A stretch of 61,046 nt of DNA, taken from Streptomyces sp. yr375. Its GTDB lineage: Bacteria > Actinomycetota > Actinomycetes > Streptomycetales > Streptomycetaceae. Positions 52,881-61,046 of the stretch are shown here, piece after piece (positions within the stretch are counted from its first letter, which is position 1; every line of letters starts with the position of its first letter). The DNA is taken from the NCBI RefSeq assembly GCF_900110755.1, contig NZ_FOFF01000030.1:1-61046 (forward strand), in the 5' to 3' direction. The notes below the pieces were generated by a model. The model was not told where the DNA came from, ran no database searches, and was given only the letters and a program-made list of their open reading frames with translations. Position numbers and translations under genes: made by a program.

Positions 52881-52926
52881 CCGTGGAGCGGCGAACACGG
52901 GGTTGTGCTGCGCCGCCGCTCCACGG
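52881..52926 (+). terminator. Hairpin terminator after truB
   Basis: CCGTGGAGCGGCG at 52881-52893 pairs perfectly with CGCCGCTCCACGG at 52914-52926, 34 bp after the truB stop, with a 20-nt loop. Confidence 0.75.
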
Positions 52927-53112
52927 TCCCCCCTCGGTTCCCCCACCCCTAAGGTGTGTCCAACCGCCCCCGTTCATTCACCCGTCCGGGCAGGCGCTCG
53001 GAGTGAACCGAGGGAGTGCAGGGGGGCGCGTTCGCTCTGCGATCTGTCCCGCTGATCATCCCGCCCCTACCGTCGGACAGAGGGCACGCGGGCGCGGCGG
53101 GGAGGTACGACG

Positions 53113-56100
53113 ATGGCGGGAGCCTTGCTCGTCCGTGTCCGGGACCTCGCCGGGCGGCCCCGAGGCATCGGCTTCGTCGCCGACCACCACGGCACGGTGA
53201 TCACCAGTCACGAGGCCGTCGACGGCCTGTCCCGGCTCGTCCTGTACGCCGCCGACGACGACCGCCACGAGCGCGGTTGCGTGGTGAGCGCCGACGCCGT
53301 GACCCCTCTCCCGGAGCTGGACCTCGCCCTCGTCCGCACCGAGGGCCTCGGCGTGGATCCGCTGCCGGTGACCGTGCGGGAGGGCGTCGAGCCCGGCAGA
53401 TACGTCCGGCTGGCCGCCGACTGCTGGCGCGAGGCGCGGGTGCTGGCCGAGACGCCGGTGACGTACCCGGCCGGCGACCGCCGCCATCTCCTCGACGGCG
53501 CGCTGGAGTTGGCGATCGGCACGGCGGGGCGCGACGCGCTGCGGCCGGGCGGCGGCGCGGCCGGCGGGCCCGTCCTCGATGCCGAGACGGGCGCGGTCGT
53601 CGCCGTCCTCGGCACCGCGCTCCGGTCCGACCACCGCGACACCGGCTTCGCGGTGCTGCTGCGTCCGCGCACCCGGGGTGCGGACGAGACCGCGGGGGCC
53701 AGTGGGGCGTCTGGGGCTGGGGTGGAGGCGGGGGCTTCGGCATCGGCGTCTGCTCGGGGCGGCGGCGACCCCCTCGCCGAGTTGCTCGCCCGCAACGCGG
53801 CGACCGTGCCCGCGTACGGGGTCGACCTCAATCTGGCGGGCGTCCTGGAGCTGACGGCCACATCGGTCGGCTCGGACGGTCCGCCCGGCGCACTCTCCGG
53901 CACGCTCTCCGAGGACCTCGGCCGCACCGGTGCCGACGCCCGGGCCGTCGCCCCGGAGCCGGTCGAACGGGCGCTGCCCGCAAGGGAGTTCGCCGCGTTC
54001 GCGACGAGCCCGGCGGCCGTCCTCGGCCTCGTCGGCGCACCGGGCAGCGGCCGTACGACGGAACTCGCGGCCCTCGCCGCCCGCCGCGACCGGGGCGCGC
54101 GGCCCGCCCCCACCCTGTGGCTGCGCGGCGCGGACCTGCGGGACGAGGACGACTCACTCGCCGACGCGGCCCGCCGCACCCTGACCCGGGCGGCCCGCAT
54201 CGTGGCGGCCTCGGGGCGGGCGGAGGGCGCTGCCCGCCCCGAGGCCGCCGCCCTGGGGGACGTCACCCCGGAGCGGCTCGCCCGGTTCGCGCGGGCCGTC
54301 GGGCGGCCCCTGCTGCTGGTGCTCGACGGCCCCGAGGAGATGCCGCCGGTCCTCGCGCACCGGCTCGCCGAGTGGACCGAGGGCACGGCGGACTGGCTGC
54401 GGGAGACGGGGGCGCGGCTGGTCGTGGCGTGCCGGGGGGAGTACTGGGAGCGGGCGGGCGCGGAGTTCCCGCCGGAGCTGCTGTACGGCGTCGCGGCGGC
54501 CGACGACCCGCTCCCGCCCTGCGTCCGCCTCGGCGACCTCACCCCCGACGAGGCGCGCGAGGCCCGCGCCCGCTACGGCCTTCCCGAGGACGCGCTCGCC
54601 GCCCCCGAGGCCCGGCACCCCCTCACCCTCCGCCTCCTCGCGGAGATCCGCGCCGCGCTCCCCGGCCCGCAGGGCCAGGACCCCGTCGACCGGGACGACG
54701 TCCTCGCCGCGCACCTCGACCTGATGTGCCTGCGCATCGCGGTCCGCCTCGCCGCCGAGAACGGGCTGCGCGGCACGGCCGTACGACGCCTCGCGGCGAA
54801 GGTCTCCGGGCAGGTGCACGAAGCGGCCCGCCGCAGTCTCGGGCCGGGACAGGGCGAGCTGGACCGGGCGTCGTTCGAGGCGGTGTTCCCCTGGGGGCCC
54901 GCGCCCGCCCGGCTCGGCGCCGGCACCGGCTGGGCGTCCGCCGTCCTCACCGAGGGCCTCCTCGTGCCCGCCGGCACCGGCTACCGCTTCGCCCACGAGG
55001 AACTCGCCGACTGGATCCAGGGCGTCCACCTCGACCTGGACGAGGCCCTGCGCGTCCTGGTCCACCGCCGCCGCACCCCGGAGGAGGGCGCCCACCGGCC
55101 GCACCGGCTGCACCGACTGCCCGTCCCGCACCACCGCATCGGCCCCGTCGTCCAGGCCCTGCTGCTCGTCGCCCGGCAGCAGGGGGCGCATCAACTCGCC
55201 GCCCGGCTGCGGGAGTTGGCAGACGCCCTGGAGGCCGACCCGGACTCGTGGTGGGCCGCCCGACTGCTCACCGAGACCCTGCTGCGGGTCCCCGACGCGA
55301 CGCCGTACACAGGCGTCCTGCGCCTCCTGGCGGATCGCATCGCCGCGGGGCAGGGGGTGGGGGAGGGCGGGGCCGAGGGCGGCGGCGGGGGTGCGGATCT
55401 CGGGCCGTCCTTCTGGACGGGGCTCGCGCTGCCGCCCGACGCCCGCCTGGACCTCCTGCGCCGCCTGGTCCTCGCCGACGGCGCCCCGCACGACGCGGAC
55501 GCGCCCCGCTACCTCGACGCGGTCGCCCGGCTCCTCGCCGTCGACCCCGTCGCCGTACAGCCGTACCTCACGCACTGGTTCGACGACGAGCGGCCGTTGC
55601 CGGCGACGCCGCACGCCACCGTGGCGACGGCCGCGCAGGCGCTGCTGCACACCCACCGGCACCGGGCGCCGGACGACCTCGTGGAGGTCCTCGCCGACTG
55701 CGCGCACCACCGCGCCGACGAGCTGCTCGGCGTGCTGGCGGAGGAGGAGCCGTCCGCGCTGTGCCGGGCCGTCGACCGGTGGGCGCACGACGGGCGGCCG
55801 GCCCGGCGGGCTGCGGCGGTCGCGTACGCACTGCGCGCCGCCCCGCACGCCACGACCGAGGCCGACCGCCGGCTGCTGCGCGACGCCGCCCTCGCCCTGC
55901 TCGGCCGCCCCGCCGACCACACCCTGCACAGCGGCGCGCTCGCCCTCCTCGTCCGGGACCCCGAGACTCGGTCCCGGCATCTCCCGCAGGCGCTGCGACG
56001 GTTCGAGGCGGGCGATCCGCAGGTGCCGCCGAGCGCGCTGCTCGCCGCCCTGGACACCCACCCCGAGCCGGTCCTGGACGCCTTCCGGACGCGTCTGCAC

Positions 56101-56709
56101 GGCCCCGACCGCGCCGACGCGGGCAGGATCCTGCGCGCGCTCGCCGACGTCACCACGCCCGCACTGGCCCACCGGGTCGCCGTCCTCGTACGGGAGGCGC
56201 TGGAGCGGCGGCCGGAGACCGCCGGGCACGTGGCCGCGTACGTCGACCGGCGCCTGGAGCAGGGCCAGTCCGCCCGTCCCATCCTTCTCCCGCTGGTCAT
56301 GGGCCTGCTGGAGGCCGGTGGCCCGGAGCAGGTACGGGCCGCGCTGGCCGGCGTACTGGCCGCGCCCGGCACCCCCGACTCGCGTCCGCTGCGTCGCGAA
56401 CTGCTGGAGCACCTCCTCGCGCACGAACACGCCCCCACCGTCCTGGACGCCGTCCTGTACGGGGCCGCCGGGCGCACCGGCGACGACCTGCGCGACCTCG
56501 TCCACCGCACCGGCCTGCTCCTCGTCCGCACCCCGGACGGCGCGACCCGCTTCGACCGCGGGCTCGCCGACCTGGGGCGGCACGTGCCGGGCTTCGCCGC
56601 GCAGGTGGTGCACTGGCTCACGGACGCGCCGGGGGAGTGGGCCGGGCTGGTCGGCCCCAGCACCCGCCGCATGATCGAGAACCTGGCGGGGGCACGGGTA
56701 CCGGCCTGA
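53113..56709 (+). CDS. Trypsin-like pseudoprotease fused to a STAND-like NTPase
   Basis: The 1198-residue protein starts with a trypsin-fold domain (1 to about 190). Catalytic His33 (VITSHEAVDG) and Asp70 (LDLALVRT) are kept, but the GxSGGP serine is Ala150 (GAAGGPV). A Gly/Ala/Ser linker follows, then an NTPase domain with Walker A GAPGSGRTT at 308-316, where Arg314 replaces the usual Lys, and Walker B LLLVLDGPEE with Asp405. From about 560 to the end it is helical and repeat-like, with no signal peptide or membrane helix. The ATG follows GGGGAGGTACGACG. The architecture resembles STAND ATPases of signalling or defence systems, with the N-terminal domain converted to a binding module. It is flanked by truB and ribF. 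Confidence 0.85.
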   Translation: MAGALLVRVRDLAGRPRGIGFVADHHGTVITSHEAVDGLSRLVLYAADDDRHERGCVVSADAVTPLPELDLALVRTEGLGVDPLPVTVREGVEPGRYVRLAADCWREARVLAETPVTYPAGDRRHLLDGALELAIGTAGRDALRPGGGAAGGPVLDAETGAVVAVLGTALRSDHRDTGFAVLLRPRTRGADETAGASGASGAGVEAGASASASARGGGDPLAELLARNAATVPAYGVDLNLAGVLELTATSVGSDGPPGALSGTLSEDLGRTGADARAVAPEPVERALPAREFAAFATSPAAVLGLVGAPGSGRTTELAALAARRDRGARPAPTLWLRGADLRDEDDSLADAARRTLTRAARIVAASGRAEGAARPEAAALGDVTPERLARFARAVGRPLLLVLDGPEEMPPVLAHRLAEWTEGTADWLRETGARLVVACRGEYWERAGAEFPPELLYGVAAADDPLPPCVRLGDLTPDEAREARARYGLPEDALAAPEARHPLTLRLLAEIRAALPGPQGQDPVDRDDVLAAHLDLMCLRIAVRLAAENGLRGTAVRRLAAKVSGQVHEAARRSLGPGQGELDRASFEAVFPWGPAPARLGAGTGWASAVLTEGLLVPAGTGYRFAHEELADWIQGVHLDLDEALRVLVHRRRTPEEGAHRPHRLHRLPVPHHRIGPVVQALLLVARQQGAHQLAARLRELADALEADPDSWWAARLLTETLLRVPDATPYTGVLRLLADRIAAGQGVGEGGAEGGGGGADLGPSFWTGLALPPDARLDLLRRLVLADGAPHDADAPRYLDAVARLLAVDPVAVQPYLTHWFDDERPLPATPHATVATAAQALLHTHRHRAPDDLVEVLADCAHHRADELLGVLAEEEPSALCRAVDRWAHDGRPARRAAAVAYALRAAPHATTEADRRLLRDAALALLGRPADHTLHSGALALLVRDPETRSRHLPQALRRFEAGDPQVPPSALLAALDTHPEPVLDAFRTRLHGPDRADAGRILRALADVTTPALAHRVAVLVREALERRPETAGHVAAYVDRRLEQGQSARPILLPLVMGLLEAGGPEQVRAALAGVLAAPGTPDSRPLRRELLEHLLAHEHAPTVLDAVLYGAAGRTGDDLRDLVHRTGLLLVRTPDGATRFDRGLADLGRHVPGFAAQVVHWLTDAPGEWAGLVGPSTRRMIENLAGARVPA

Positions 56710-56722
56710 GCCGACTCGGGCG

Positions 56723-56760
56723 GGGTGCGTGCGGGGGGTGCGTGCGGGGTGCGTGCGAGG
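56723..56760. repeat. Short GGTGCGTGCGG tandem repeat
   Basis: Three to four imperfect copies of GGGGTGCGTGC follow the STAND-like gene stop. They form no evident hairpin. Confidence 0.5.
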
Positions 56761-56894
56761 CGAGCGCGGGGTGAGTTACGCGGGTCGACTCACAGCCTTG
56801 ATGCCGATGCGGGCCAGGGGCACCCGGCATGGCACTCTTAGACCTGCGTAAGAGGCAATGAAAGATACGGACACGGGTTCGAGGAGCGGTCACA

Positions 56895-57842
56895 GTGCAG
56901 CGCTGGCGTGGCTTGGAGGACATCCCCGAGGACTGGGGACGCAGCGTCGTCACCATCGGTTCTTACGACGGGGTCCACCGCGGGCACCAGCTCATCATCC
57001 GGCACGCCGTGGAGCGCGCCCGTGAACTGGGTGTGCCCTCCGTCGTCGTCACCTTCGACCCGCACCCCAGCGAGGTCGTCCGCCCCGGCAGCCACCCGCC
57101 GCTGCTCGCCCCGCACCACCGCCGCGCCGAGCTGATGGCCGAACTGGGCGTGGACGCGCTGCTGATCCTTCCCTTCACGACCGAGTTCTCGAAGCTGTCC
57201 CCGGCGGACTTCGTGGTCAAGGTCCTGGTCGACAAGCTGCACGCCAAGGCGGTCGTCGAGGGCCCGAACTTCCGCTTCGGCCACAAGGCGGCGGGCAACG
57301 TCGAGGTCCTCACCGAGCAGGGCAAGGTCTACGACTTCGAGGTCGACGTCGTCGACCTGGTGCTGTGCGGCGAGGCGGGCGGCGGCCGGCCGTTCTCCTC
57401 GACCCTGACCCGGGGGCTGGTCGCCGAGGGCGACGTCGAGGGCGCGGCGGAGATCCTCGGCCGCCCGCACCGCGTGGAGGGCATCGTGGTGCGCGGGGCG
57501 CAGCGGGGGCGTGAACTCGGCTTCCCGACCGCCAACGTCGAGACCCTGCCGCACACCGCGATCCCGGCGGACGGCGTCTACGCGGGCTGGCTGAACGTGA
57601 ACGGCGAGGCGATGCCGGCCGCGATCTCCGTCGGCACGAACCCGCAGTTCGACGGCACCGAGCGCACGGTGGAGGCGTACGCCATCGACCGCGTCGGCCT
57701 CGACCTCTACGGCCTGCACGTCGCCGTCGACTTCCTCGCCTTCGTGCGAGGCCAGGCGAAGTTCGACTCGCTGGACGGGCTGCTGGTCCAGATGGCGGAG
57801 GACGTGAAGCGCTGCCGCGAGTTGGTGGCGGCGGCGGAGTAG
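56895..57842 (+). CDS. ribF: Bifunctional riboflavin kinase / FAD synthetase
   Basis: The 315-residue enzyme makes FMN and then FAD from riboflavin. The N-terminal adenylyltransferase domain has SVVTIGSYDGVHRGHQLII and VVVTFDPHPSEVV. The C-terminal kinase domain has GRELGFPTANVE, GVYAGWLNVNGEAMPAAISVGTNPQFDG and LYGLHVAVDFLAFVR. The GTG start follows GAGGAGCGGTCACA. An AT-richer region at about 56850-56880 (AGAGGCAATGAAAGATACGG) may hold its promoter. FAD from this enzyme would be the donor for ApbE encoded 15 kb upstream. Confidence 0.95.
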   Translation: MQRWRGLEDIPEDWGRSVVTIGSYDGVHRGHQLIIRHAVERARELGVPSVVVTFDPHPSEVVRPGSHPPLLAPHHRRAELMAELGVDALLILPFTTEFSKLSPADFVVKVLVDKLHAKAVVEGPNFRFGHKAAGNVEVLTEQGKVYDFEVDVVDLVLCGEAGGGRPFSSTLTRGLVAEGDVEGAAEILGRPHRVEGIVVRGAQRGRELGFPTANVETLPHTAIPADGVYAGWLNVNGEAMPAAISVGTNPQFDGTERTVEAYAIDRVGLDLYGLHVAVDFLAFVRGQAKFDSLDGLLVQMAEDVKRCRELVAAAE

Positions 57843-57872
57843 CGCGGTGCTGACGCAGGCGCAGTAACGAGG

Positions 57873-57910
57873 GAAGGGCGGCCGGTGTCCGAGGACACCG
57901 GCCGCCCTTC
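57873..57910 (+). terminator. Terminator after ribF
   Basis: An 18-nt arm at 57873-57890 is exactly complementary to 57893-57910. With a realistic loop of six to eight nucleotides the stem is about 15 bp, and it is followed by GTTTTCCCC. It lies between convergent ribF and the MinD/EspI-like gene. Confidence 0.85.
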
Positions 57911-57934
57911 GTTTTCCCCTAGTTCCCCTAGGGG

Positions 57935-60900
57935 TTACTGCTGGGGAGGCTGGGGGTAGCCGTAACCGGCCGGGGGATACCCGGGGTGGGGCTGCTGCGG
58001 CTGCTGAGGGTAGGGCTGACCCGGTTGCTGCGGGTACGGCTGGCCGGGCTGGGGCTGGGGCTGGGGCTGGGGCTGGGGTGCCTGGGGCTGCTGAGGGTAG
58101 GGCTGCCCGGGCATCGGCTGCCCCGGCATCGGCTGTCCGGGCATCTGCTGTCCGGGCATCTGCTGGCCCGGCATGGGCGGGGCGGCGACCGGCGGCGGGT
58201 TGCCGTCGCTGGTCCACAGGCCCTGGCGCTGCTGGTGGCGGATGAAGTCCTCCGCGACCATCGCCGTGAGGTTGAAGTACGCCTCCCGCACCTTCGGCCG
58301 CATCATGTCGAGGTCGACCTCGGCACCGGCGGCCAGATGCTCGTCGAACGGTACGACGACGACACCGCGGCAACGGGTCTCGAAGTGCGACACGATGTCG
58401 TCGACCTTGATCATCTTGCCGGTCTCGCGCACCCCGGAGATGACGGTGATGGACCGTGAGACCAGCTCGGCGTACCCGTGCGCGGACAGCCAGTCCAGCG
58501 TCGTACTGGCGCTGCTCGCACCGTCCACGGACGGCGTGGAGATGATGATGAGCTGGTCGGCGAGGTCGAGCACACCGCGCATGGCGCTGTAGAGCAGACC
58601 GGTGCCGGAGTCGGTGAGGATGATCGGGTACTGGTTGCCCAGCACGTCGATGGCCCGCCGGTAGTCCTCGTCGTTGAAGGTCGTGGAGACGGCCGGGTCG
58701 ACGTCGTTGGCGATGATCTCCAGCCCCGACGGCGCCTGGGACGTGAACCGCCGGATGTCCATGTACGAGTTGAGGTACGGGATCGCCTGGACGAGGTCAC
58801 GGATCGTCGCCCCGGTCTCCCGGCGCACCCGGCGGCCGAGCGTGCCGGCGTCCGGGTTGGCGTCGATCGCGAGGATCTTGTCCTGGCGCTCGGTGGCGAG
58901 GGTGGAGCCGAGCGCGGTCGTCGTCGTGGTCTTGCCGACACCGCCCTTGAGACTGATCACCGCGATCCGGTAGCAGGACAGCACGGGGGTGCGGATCAGC
59001 TCCAACTTCCGCTGCCGCTCGGCCTCTTCCTTCTTCCCGCCCAGCTTGAAACGGGACGACGCGGCGGACGGCCGACCGCTCTTCGCCTTCTGCCTCTTGT
59101 TGTTCAGCAGCCGGTCGGACGACAACTCCACGGCGGCCGTGTAACCCAACGGCGCCATACCGGGATTGACCGGCTGCCGCTGATCATGCTGAATCGGCTG
59201 CGGCCACGCGGCCCCGGCACGGGGGTCGAGGGGTTGCTGGGGGATCTGGGGCGGGGTGGGGGCGGGGGCGGATTCCTGCGGGGCGTGTGGGTCGTGCGGG
59301 GCCTGCGGGGCATGTGGTGCCGGCTGCGCCTGCGCCTGCGACTGCGGGAACTGCCCGGGGAAACCCTGAGGGCCACCTTGCGGGAACCCCTGGGCAGCGG
59401 CGGCGGCCGGAGCCTGACCGTCCGGCTGCTGCGGGATCCCGGGGTGCGGGAAGCCGGGGTGCGGCTGGGGGGCGTGCGCGGCCTGCTGGTTCTGGGGTGG
59501 CTGGGCTGCGGCTGCGGCGTGGGGCTGCGGTGCCGGGGGCTGGGGGAACCCGTAGCCGCCGGGTGCTTGGGCGTCGGCGGGGGGCTGAGGGGCTGGATGT
59601 GCCGGTGGGGGCTGGGTGTTGGGGGTGGCGGGGGGTGCTGCCGGGCCGGTGCTCTGCTGCGGGAAGCCGTAGCCGGGTGCCGGGGCGTCACCGGGGTGCG
59701 GGAAGCCGTAGCCGGCGGGGGTGTTGGGCGCCGGAGCAGGGGGCTGGGGGAACCCGTAACCGCCGGGTGCGTGGGCGTCGGCGGGGGGTTGGGGGAAGCC
59801 GTAGCCGCTGGGGGCGGGCGGCGGGGTGGGTGCCGAGGGGGCACCGGGGGGCGGGAAGCCGTAACCCGGCTGCGCTGGAGGCTGCGGCGCGGGCAGGTTC
59901 CAGCCGTCCTGCGCGGGCGGGGGAGTCTGCGGTTGGACAGGCGGCTGCGGGACAGGCGCGGGCGCCGCCGCATCGGCCGGCTGCGGCTGCGCAGGCCACT
60001 GGGCCGCGGGTGCGGGCGCCGCGGGCTGGTACGACGGCGGCAACGGAGGCATCTCGCTCTGCGGGGCAGGCGGGGGAGTCCAGGCGGGCGGTGCGGTGGG
60101 GACGGCGTCCTGGGGCACATGGGGCACGCTGTCCTGCGGCTCGACCACGTCCACGGGGATGGCGTCCGAGGGTTCGTCGACGGCGATGTCTTCAGGTGCG
60201 GGTGCGGGTGCGGGTGCGGGTGCGGGTGCGGGCGCTGGTTCTTGGCCCGTCACGGCATCGGCTTCGGGAGCGGTGTCGCCATCGAAGGACGCGGCGTCGG
60301 CACCGGTGTCGGCGTCCGCGGGGGCCGCGACGGCGTCGCTTCCGTCGGATACATCCGATACATCCGAACCGGCAGTTGTCTCCATGCCTTCCGTGGGCAG
60401 GGGGACCTCAGACGCGGGGGCCACGGCCTCGGCGGCAACCACCTCGGGCCCCTCGGCCTCGGGCTGCACCGCGGCGGCGTTCTCCGCGATCTCCCGCTTG
60501 AGAGCGGCCGCGGAGAAGCGCATGGTGGCACCACTCTCCAGATCCCCGTTACCGGAACCGCTGTCCTCGGCCTCAGGGGACGGGGCGGCGGCCCCCCACT
60601 GCTGCGGCGGTTGCTGAGGCTGAGGCTGCGGCTCGAACCCGCTGCCCGCCGGAAGACCGGGCACCACGACGGGAGGCCCGACCGGCGCAACCGGTACCCC
60701 AGGCGCAGGGGGAGCGGCGGGAACGACCGGCACGCCTGGCGCAGGGGGAGCGGCTGGAACGAACGGCATCTCAGGCGCTGGCGCAGGCGGAACGGCCTGA
60801 ACGAACGGTGCTTCCGGCGCGGGCTGATTGACCGGTGCCTCTGGAGCAACCGGCGCGGCCGGAACAACTGGCACGCCTGGTGCGGGCGGCGCGACCGGAG

Positions 60901-61046
60901 CGATCGGAACCCCCGGCGCGGCGGGAACAACCGGCACCCCGGCCCCGGGCGGCGCGACCGGCACCCCCGGCGCACCCGGCACCCCCGGCGCACCCGGAAC
61001 GACGGGCGCACCCGGAACGACGGGCGCACCCGGAACGACGGGCGCA
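57935..61046 (-). CDS. Pro-rich MinD/EspI-like ATPase (5' partial)
   Basis: The frame is open to the right edge, so the N-terminus is outside the window; at least 1036 residues are present. The N-terminal 600 or more are Pro/Ala/Gln/Val-rich, with repeats of APGVPVVPA type and GYGFPQPPA type. A MinD/ParA-like domain follows: ISLKGGVGKTTTTTALGS (deviant Walker A), ILAIDANPDAGTLGRRV, LADQLIIISTPSVDGASSA and VVVVPFDEHLAAGAEVDLDMM. The C-terminal 100 residues are again Pro/Gln-rich (PGQPMPGQ repeats). The architecture matches EspI-like proteins of type VII (ESX) secretion loci; in S. coelicolor I recall such a locus just beyond ribF. ESX genes themselves lie outside this window. Confidence 0.85.
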   Translation of the reverse strand, partial: APVVPGAPVVPGAPVVPGAPGVPGAPGVPVAPPGAGVPVVPAAPGVPIAPVAPPAPGVPVVPAAPVAPEAPVNQPAPEAPFVQAVPPAPAPEMPFVPAAPPAPGVPVVPAAPPAPGVPVAPVGPPVVVPGLPAGSGFEPQPQPQQPPQQWGAAAPSPEAEDSGSGNGDLESGATMRFSAAALKREIAENAAAVQPEAEGPEVVAAEAVAPASEVPLPTEGMETTAGSDVSDVSDGSDAVAAPADADTGADAASFDGDTAPEADAVTGQEPAPAPAPAPAPAPAPEDIAVDEPSDAIPVDVVEPQDSVPHVPQDAVPTAPPAWTPPPAPQSEMPPLPPSYQPAAPAPAAQWPAQPQPADAAAPAPVPQPPVQPQTPPPAQDGWNLPAPQPPAQPGYGFPPPGAPSAPTPPPAPSGYGFPQPPADAHAPGGYGFPQPPAPAPNTPAGYGFPHPGDAPAPGYGFPQQSTGPAAPPATPNTQPPPAHPAPQPPADAQAPGGYGFPQPPAPQPHAAAAAQPPQNQQAAHAPQPHPGFPHPGIPQQPDGQAPAAAAAQGFPQGGPQGFPGQFPQSQAQAQPAPHAPQAPHDPHAPQESAPAPTPPQIPQQPLDPRAGAAWPQPIQHDQRQPVNPGMAPLGYTAAVELSSDRLLNNKRQKAKSGRPSAASSRFKLGGKKEEAERQRKLELIRTPVLSCYRIAVISLKGGVGKTTTTTALGSTLATERQDKILAIDANPDAGTLGRRVRRETGATIRDLVQAIPYLNSYMDIRRFTSQAPSGLEIIANDVDPAVSTTFNDEDYRRAIDVLGNQYPIILTDSGTGLLYSAMRGVLDLADQLIIISTPSVDGASSASTTLDWLSAHGYAELVSRSITVISGVRETGKMIKVDDIVSHFETRCRGVVVVPFDEHLAAGAEVDLDMMRPKVREAYFNLTAMVAEDFIRHQQRQGLWTSDGNPPPVAAPPMPGQQMPGQQMPGQPMPGQPMPGQPYPQQPQAPQPQPQPQPQPGQPYPQQPGQPYPQQPQQPHPGYPPAGYGYPQPPQQ

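Noticed and set aside
53113..56709. Annotation as an active serine protease
   Set aside because: The nucleophile position in GxSGGP is Ala150.

Overview
The window is about 61 kb of very GC-rich DNA. Codon third positions are nearly all G or C, GTG starts are common, and genes are tightly packed with ATGA/GTGA overlaps. The gene order dxr, site-2 protease, ispG, two acetyltransferases, proS, rimP-nusA-ylxR-infB-DUF503-rbfA-truB, ribF is the core arrangement of Streptomyces. From memory it corresponds to the SCO5666-SCO5717 part of S. coelicolor; no comparison could be run. The organism is a Streptomyces or a very close relative.

Layout. (1) 1-352: the 3' end of an IS5-type insertion sequence. 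(2) 573-1166: a NADAR protein, divergent from the next block. (3) 1358-8515: a polyamine uptake and oxidation operon, made of an aminobutyraldehyde-type dehydrogenase, a PotDABC-like importer and a PuuB-like FAD oxidase. A PucR regulator (9286-10914), gabT (13660-14994) and a second aldehyde dehydrogenase (17129-18592) lie nearby. Together they could take putrescine through GABA to succinate. A membrane-anchored VirD4/TraD-like ATPase interrupts the series. The gap after gabT holds a structured, terminator-bounded candidate RNA. (4) 18679-29633: a glycan locus with GH3, GH42, GH95, a secreted GH12, a sulfotransferase and a LacI regulator. A shared 10-14 bp palindrome (core GAAGCGCTTC) lies in both the GH3/GH42 gap and the LacI promoter. 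The enzyme set fits fucosylated xyloglucan. (5) 30026-36025: an acyl-CoA dehydrogenase, then dxr, site-2 protease and ispG of the MEP isoprenoid pathway. (6) 36103-36612: six tandem 89-90 bp repeats. (7) 36774-39967: two acetyltransferases and proS.

(8) 40077-43443: a translationally coupled five-gene redox operon, the most interesting part of the window. It encodes a tiny membrane-anchored Ser/Thr-rich protein whose last seven residues match the ApbE flavinylation motif, then ApbE, a ferric-reductase-like heme membrane protein, a NuoF/RnfC-like flavoprotein and a three-cysteine ferredoxin. I read it as a possible compact transmembrane electron-transfer chain with a minimal flavin carrier. 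(9) 43499-45493: an APH/hydroxyurea-kinase-like protein with lost catalytic residues, a ferritin-like DUF4439 protein and a Tat lipoprotein. (10) 45721-52847: the translation and transcription-factor operon. (11) 53113-56709: a 1198-residue protein with a trypsin-like domain lacking its catalytic serine, fused to a STAND-like NTPase and a helical-repeat region. (12) 56895-57842 ribF, and (13) 57935-end, a Pro-rich MinD/EspI-like ATPase that probably begins a type VII secretion locus.

No rRNA, tRNA or CRISPR array was seen. All domain calls come from reading the sequence, without database searches.
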